From NCBI GenBank assembly GCA_020847975.1, contig JADLBD010000184.1, positions 1-36,170 of the forward strand: a stretch of 36,170 bases of DNA. Reading direction: 5' to 3'. The number at the start of each line of letters is the position of its first letter. Position 1 is the stretch's first letter. Shown here one piece after another: positions 33,259 to 36,170 of the stretch. The translations under genes were made by a program, and so were the position numbers. This stretch comes from Bryobacterales bacterium (lineage in GTDB: Bacteria; Acidobacteriota; Terriglobia; Bryobacterales; Bryobacteraceae). The notes below the pieces were generated by a model. The model saw only the letters and a program-made list of their open reading frames with translations. It was not told the DNA's origin and did no database searches.

Positions 33259-34194
33259 TTACTCGTGCCTCAGCTTGATGTCGACCACGAGGCGCGCATC
33301 GGGGCGGCCGCTTTTCTCCACTACGTAGAGCGCGGCTTCCTTCTTTTGCGCGGTGGCGCTTTCGGTGTCGTCCACCTTCTCGAAGACGAGGTCGCGCGAG
33401 AGCATCTGGCTGCGCAGGCGGCCCACCAGCGCATCGTCGATGGGGGAGATGTTCTGGGCGAGCATGGTGCGTCTCGGTTCCGTTGCAGCCGGCGCGGGAT
33501 GAGCGGTGGGCGCGGGTTTCTTCGCTTCAGGTGCCGGAGCGGCGGCGGGTTTCGAACCCTGATTGAGGTCGTAGATCAGACGATCCACGTCGGCCACCGG
33601 CTGGCGGGAGAGAACGAGGAAAAGTTTCTCGTCGCCGCGCCGTTCGTCGAGCGTCCATACACCACGGCTTGAGGGGATGATGAGCGGCTGCGAGGCTTCG
33701 ACGAAATTGTCGCCGTTGCGGATGGCGCGCTGGGGGAAGAGAACGTCCCAGCGGCCGCTGGTGCCGCGCGCCACCAGGTAAAGGTAGGCATCCTCATTGG
33801 ACTCGATGCGAATGCGCAGCTTATCTCCGGAGCGGAAATTGGAGTCGGGGTTCACTTCCTGGTAGGAACCGTCGCTCTCACGCTTGAGGATACTGTAGCG
33901 AAGTCCGAGGGGGCGGGGTCCGCTGTAGCTGGCGGTCATGATCATCACGGGCGCCTCAGATTGCTGGGGCTGGGGCTGCTGATGGACCACCGGCGGGCGT
34001 GTGGTTTTGCCGGAAGCCACTTCCTTACCGCTGGTGGAGGGTTTATGAGGGGTGGCAGCTTTTTTGGGGGCCGCGGAAACAGCGGCTGCCGGCACGTAGA
34101 ACAATTCGCGAGCGGTCAGTTCCGGCTTGCTCTGCGCCACCGCGAAGGCGGCCGCGGCGAGCAGCGCGGCTGGAATCCATTTCTTTCTATTCAT
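33259..34194 (-). CDS. DUF4384 exported protein, first gene of caspase operon
   Basis: A 311-residue protein. A signal (KKWIPAALLAAAAFAVAQ) precedes a low-complexity Pro/Lys/Gln segment (about 38-80), then a DUF4384 domain (about 88-205): LRYSILKRESDGSYQEVNPD, NFRSGDKLRIRIESNEDAYL, RWDVLFPQRAIRNGDNFVEA and RRGDEKLFLVLSRQPVADVD. A second Ala/Pro linker and a C-terminal tail (about 255-311) follow. The ATG is preceded by AGGAGTAAGAAT, a good ribosome site. It shares the core lengths KLFP or VLFP with the next gene, pointing to an ancient duplication followed by divergence. As the leading gene it is set behind the promoter candidate at 34265-34293. Confidence 0.86.
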   Translation of the reverse strand: MNRKKWIPAALLAAAAFAVAQSKPELTARELFYVPAAAVSAAPKKAATPHKPSTSGKEVASGKTTRPPVVHQQPQPQQSEAPVMIMTASYSGPRPLGLRYSILKRESDGSYQEVNPDSNFRSGDKLRIRIESNEDAYLYLVARGTSGRWDVLFPQRAIRNGDNFVEASQPLIIPSSRGVWTLDERRGDEKLFLVLSRQPVADVDRLIYDLNQGSKPAAAPAPEAKKPAPTAHPAPAATEPRRTMLAQNISPIDDALVGRLRSQMLSRDLVFEKVDDTESATAQKKEAALYVVEKSGRPDARLVVDIKLRHE

Positions 34195-34264
34195 ATTCTT
34201 ACTCCTGACTCGAGGCTTCGTGGCCGGACTTTGCGTGGCGTGTCCATCTAGCCCTCTACCCTCA

Positions 34265-34294
34265 ACTATATATGTGAAAACTATCGGTGAAAAC
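34265..34294 (-). promoter_or_regulatory. candidate promoter with paired GTTTTCAC repeats for caspase operon
   Basis: Reading leftward, GTTTTCAC occurs at 34294-34287 and again at 34281-34274, 13 bases apart start to start. TTTTCA of the first copy (34293-34288) is a 4-of-6 match to -35 and is 17 bases from TATAGT (34270-34265), a 5-of-6 match to -10. The start would be near 34258, about 64 bases before the first ATG. The two copies may be a regulator site. The remaining 34195-34390 gap has no gene. Confidence 0.45.
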
Positions 34295-34390
34295 CGTCAT
34301 TGCCAACAGGGCCGCCAGCGCGGGGTTGACGGGCTCACATAGGGACTGGCGCAAACGGACGGCAAAAATTCGCACGGGGCCTGGGGATGG

Positions 34391-35335
34391 CTACTCGAGG
34401 GCGTCTCCCCAGACGGCGTGCCTGGCCCAGCGGAAGCGGCCGCGATCGCGTTTCGTGACATTGGAGGATTCGATGCGATCGCCGCGGCAGAGCGTCAGTT
34501 CGATGAGGCCCGGATGGTGGATGGGGCGGCGAATGAGGCGCGCCATGGGGACGGCGGACGGAACCCGGGAGGCTACCACGTAGGAGAATTTTTCGTCTTC
34601 ATAGCTGAGGGCGGCGTGTTTGATGCGCCGCTGGAGGGCGGTGCGTTCCAGACGCTGGGCGAAGTGGCACCAGTCCCCTTCGGGGATTGGGCAGGGAAGG
34701 GGGGCGGGGCAGGGCGCGAGAAGGTGGGCTCCGAGATGGAGGAGTTGGGAACGCGCCTGGCGGATGATGGCGAAGCCAGCCGGCGAGCCCGGTTCGATGA
34801 GCACGAGAGCCGATTGGGAGGCTTGCCAGGCGCGGGCAACGACGGCGTCTCTGCGGGCGGCCGCGATTTCGCCCAACACGTAGCTCGAGATGACCAGGCT
34901 GTGGGAGGGGAACGAGGACGCGCTCGTCAGATCGACGGCCTTCCAATCCGCCCGCGGCAGAAGGCGCGCGCCGCATTCGCGGAACGAGGCGTCCGGTTCG
35001 AAGAGTGTGGCCTGAAGCCGAGGAAAAATCTCGAGGGCCGCGATGGCCGCGGCTCCGATTCCGGCCCCGAGATCGAGGATGCTTGCGGGCGGCGCGGGCA
35101 GGCGGCGCGCAGCTTCGGCCAACACATGAGAGGCGGCGGCGTAGGTTGCCGGGAGGCGGGTGAGCAGGTAGGCAGCCAGTTTCTCTTCCGGGGTGAGAGG
35201 GGCGGCGGAACTCGGGCGGCGGGCGCGGTAGTGGTCCGACAGTAGGGAGACGGCGCGCTGAAGGCGAGCGTGTGGCATCACCTGCGCGGCGAAGTATTCG
35301 TCGATGAACTCGAGTACGAAATCCGGCGGATGCAT
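34391..35335 (-). CDS. Rsm22-family putative rRNA methyltransferase
   Basis: A 314-residue SAM-dependent methyltransferase of the Rsm22 family, whose mitochondrial members act on or assemble the small ribosomal subunit. PPDFVLEFIDEYFAAQ starts the protein, then EKLAAYLLTRLPATYAAASH and the SAM site ILDLGAGIGAAAIAALEIFP (about 82-101), LFEPDASFRECG, VISSYVLGEI, ALVLIEPGSPAGFAIIRQAR and LLAPCPAPLPCP, where cysteines belong to the usual metal cluster motif, with GDWCHFAQRLER after. The ATG at 35335 is chosen at the start of family similarity; the frame is open far upstream but only as antisense of the GAF gene. Divergent from the GAF gene with 18 bases between starts. It may modify 16S rRNA, by family inference. 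Confidence 0.85.
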   Translation of the reverse strand: MHPPDFVLEFIDEYFAAQVMPHARLQRAVSLLSDHYRARRPSSAAPLTPEEKLAAYLLTRLPATYAAASHVLAEAARRLPAPPASILDLGAGIGAAAIAALEIFPRLQATLFEPDASFRECGARLLPRADWKAVDLTSASSFPSHSLVISSYVLGEIAAARRDAVVARAWQASQSALVLIEPGSPAGFAIIRQARSQLLHLGAHLLAPCPAPLPCPIPEGDWCHFAQRLERTALQRRIKHAALSYEDEKFSYVVASRVPSAVPMARLIRRPIHHPGLIELTLCRGDRIESSNVTKRDRGRFRWARHAVWGDALE

Positions 35336-35353
35336 TTCCTCTATGATGCCTCT

Positions 35354-35797
35354 ATGGCATTCCTTGACGAGATTGAAGCAGCGCTGGCCGGAAATGCCGG
35401 CTTGCAGCGCGTTCTGGATATGACAATTGAAGAGTTGAAGGCCGAGAGCGGGACCATCCACCTGCTGGAGCAGGACGGGGTGCTGCACCTGAAGGCGGCG
35501 AGCGGCATTCCGGATGTCGTGCTCGAGGTGGTGCAAACGATTCCCGTGGGCAAAGGCATGGCGGGGCTTGCGGTGGAACGGGGCAAGCCGGTGAACGTGT
35601 GCAACCTGCAAACCGACACCAGCGGCGACGTAAGGCCCGGGGCGCGCAAGACGGGGATGGAAGGGGCCATCGTGGCGCCTGTGATGGCGGCGGGCAAGCC
35701 GGTGGGCGCATTGGGTGTGGCGAACCGGGAGGAGCGGACGTTCACCGAGGAAGAGATCGGGCTGCTGATGGAAGTGGGGCGCAGGATCGCGGGTTAG
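35354..35797 (+). CDS. stand-alone GAF domain protein
   Basis: A 147-residue cytoplasmic protein that is a single GAF domain. It starts AFLDEIEAALAGNAGLQRVL, then ESGTIHLLEQDGVLHLKAAS, a central VGKGMAGLAVERGKPVNVCN, GAIVAPVMAAGKPVGALGVA and ends with FTEEEIGLLMEVGRRIAG. GAF domains bind small ligands or dimerise signalling proteins; no output domain is attached. The ATG at 35354 matches where related proteins begin; another in-frame ATG at 35330 overlaps the divergent Rsm22 start as ATGCAT and is less likely. The Doc relic begins 2 bases after its stop. Confidence 0.85.
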   Translation: MAFLDEIEAALAGNAGLQRVLDMTIEELKAESGTIHLLEQDGVLHLKAASGIPDVVLEVVQTIPVGKGMAGLAVERGKPVNVCNLQTDTSGDVRPGARKTGMEGAIVAPVMAAGKPVGALGVANREERTFTEEEIGLLMEVGRRIAG

Positions 35798-35799
35798 GT

Positions 35800-35991
35800 G
35801 TGACGCTCTACCCAACCACTGAGGAGGGAATCGCCACTCACGCCCGATTAATCGCCAAGTTTGGTGGTTCTTCCGGGATCCGTGATCGTGGAGCACTGGA
35901 GTCCGCTGTCGCAAGACCGCGATGAGGCTGCAACAAGGACTGGATGCAAGAAGCCGCGGCACTCTGGGAGAGCCTTTCTCGAAATCACATC
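35800..35991 (+). pseudogene. Doc/Fic-family toxin relic, TGA-interrupted and 3'-truncated
   Basis: From a GTG at 35800 the frame reads VTLYPTTEEGIATHARLIAK then FGGSSGIRDRGALESAVARP, closely resembling the start of death-on-curing (Doc) toxins, and stops at TGA (35923-35925) after 41 residues. In the same frame after the stop, MQEAAALWESLSRNH appears, matching the family segment just before the catalytic Fic motif. The HPFxDGNKR motif itself is not present: HISLFGRF is read instead and the sequence merges with the 3' end of the minus-strand gene. The relic thus has both an internal stop and loss of the catalytic end. No antitoxin-like gene is seen upstream, where the GAF gene lies. Confidence 0.7.
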
Positions 35992-36170
35992 TCATTGTTT
36001 GGGCGGTTTGGCGGGGGCGGGTTCGGCCTTGCGGCGGGTGGGCGTGGGGGTGAAATCGGAGAACCAGCAGAAGATTTCGGGCAGGTCGCCGTTGGAGGCG
36101 AACAGGGCGGGCGAGTGGACCGGTTCGGTCGGCAAGTGGTTGGTTTTGCGGCTGGTTTTGCGGGATTTCC
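35992..36170 (-). CDS. unknown protein, C-terminal fragment (5' end outside window)
   Basis: Reading leftward from the window edge, one frame is open to a TGA at 35992-35994 and gives 58 residues with strongly GC-rich third positions, which indicates real coding. It contains a duplicated SRKTSRKT, then TEPVHSPALFASNGDLPEIF and CWFSDFTPTPTRR, and ends with a Pro/Lys/Ala tail APAKPPKQ. No family is recognised. Its stop adjoins the decayed Doc sequence, so the Doc gene may have lost its end at this junction. Confidence 0.55.
   Translation of the reverse strand, partial: KSRKTSRKTNHLPTEPVHSPALFASNGDLPEIFCWFSDFTPTPTRRKAEPAPAKPPKQ

Noticed and set aside
35336..35995. 220-residue upstream extension of the Rsm22 frame
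   Set aside because: It is antisense to the GAF gene and is His/Arg/Pro-rich; family similarity begins at the ATG at 35335.
1..36170. tRNA genes, CRISPR arrays, insertion sequences with terminal repeats
   Set aside because: None were recognised on reading either strand; no transposase, integrase or Cas signature is present.

Overview
The window looks like a chromosomal segment of a high-GC Acidobacteriota member, most like the Bryobacterales/Solibacter group. The inference rests on gene content: a full-length ADOP-type MacB/FtsX permease, a PSD1 (DUF1549/DUF1553) plus DUF1501 pair, a BlaI/M56 pair, a secreted caspase with DUF4384 partners, and many secreted proteins with TPR, PEGA or LamG domains. 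No rRNA, tRNA, CRISPR array or intact transposon was seen, and no gene-free gap exceeds 300 bases.

Left part (1-6363): the 3' end of guaB, an ADOP permease, a convergent DUF3500 protein, then a decayed VapBC-type toxin-antitoxin module in which the antitoxin carries an amber codon and the PIN toxin a frameshift. Next come a three-part N-acetylmuramoyl-L-alanine amidase without a signal peptide and a small membrane protein coupled to it by an ATGA overlap.

Housekeeping block (6385-14860): a short siroheme dehydrogenase, der, a heparan-alpha-glucosaminide N-acetyltransferase-like membrane protein, yjbQ and a DUF2203 gene, ftsK, pyk and a small hypothetical. A perfect 19-bp tandem duplication lies in the yjbQ leader.

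Middle (14891-23435): a minus-strand operon iolB, PSD1 cytochrome, DUF1501, LamG-VanZ, then divergent thiE, an APC-family permease and a small exported helix-hairpin-helix protein. The iolB-PSD1-DUF1501 linkage suggests a sugar-acid or polyol oxidation role for the redox pair, which is inference.

Right part (23480-36170): an exported alpha/beta hydrolase; a tightly overlapping operon of a small membrane protein, galK and an exported amidohydrolase; a blaI gene preceded by an 18-bp palindrome and followed by an M56 protease fused to TPRs and a TonB-type C-terminal domain; a three-gene minus operon of two DUF4384 proteins and an exported caspase with EF-hand, PEGA and TPR parts; an Rsm22-type methyltransferase; a GAF protein; a broken Doc/Fic toxin; and the 3' end of an unknown gene. 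Hand counts also suggest that base skew on the + strand changes from C-rich to G-rich across the window, whichever strand the genes use.
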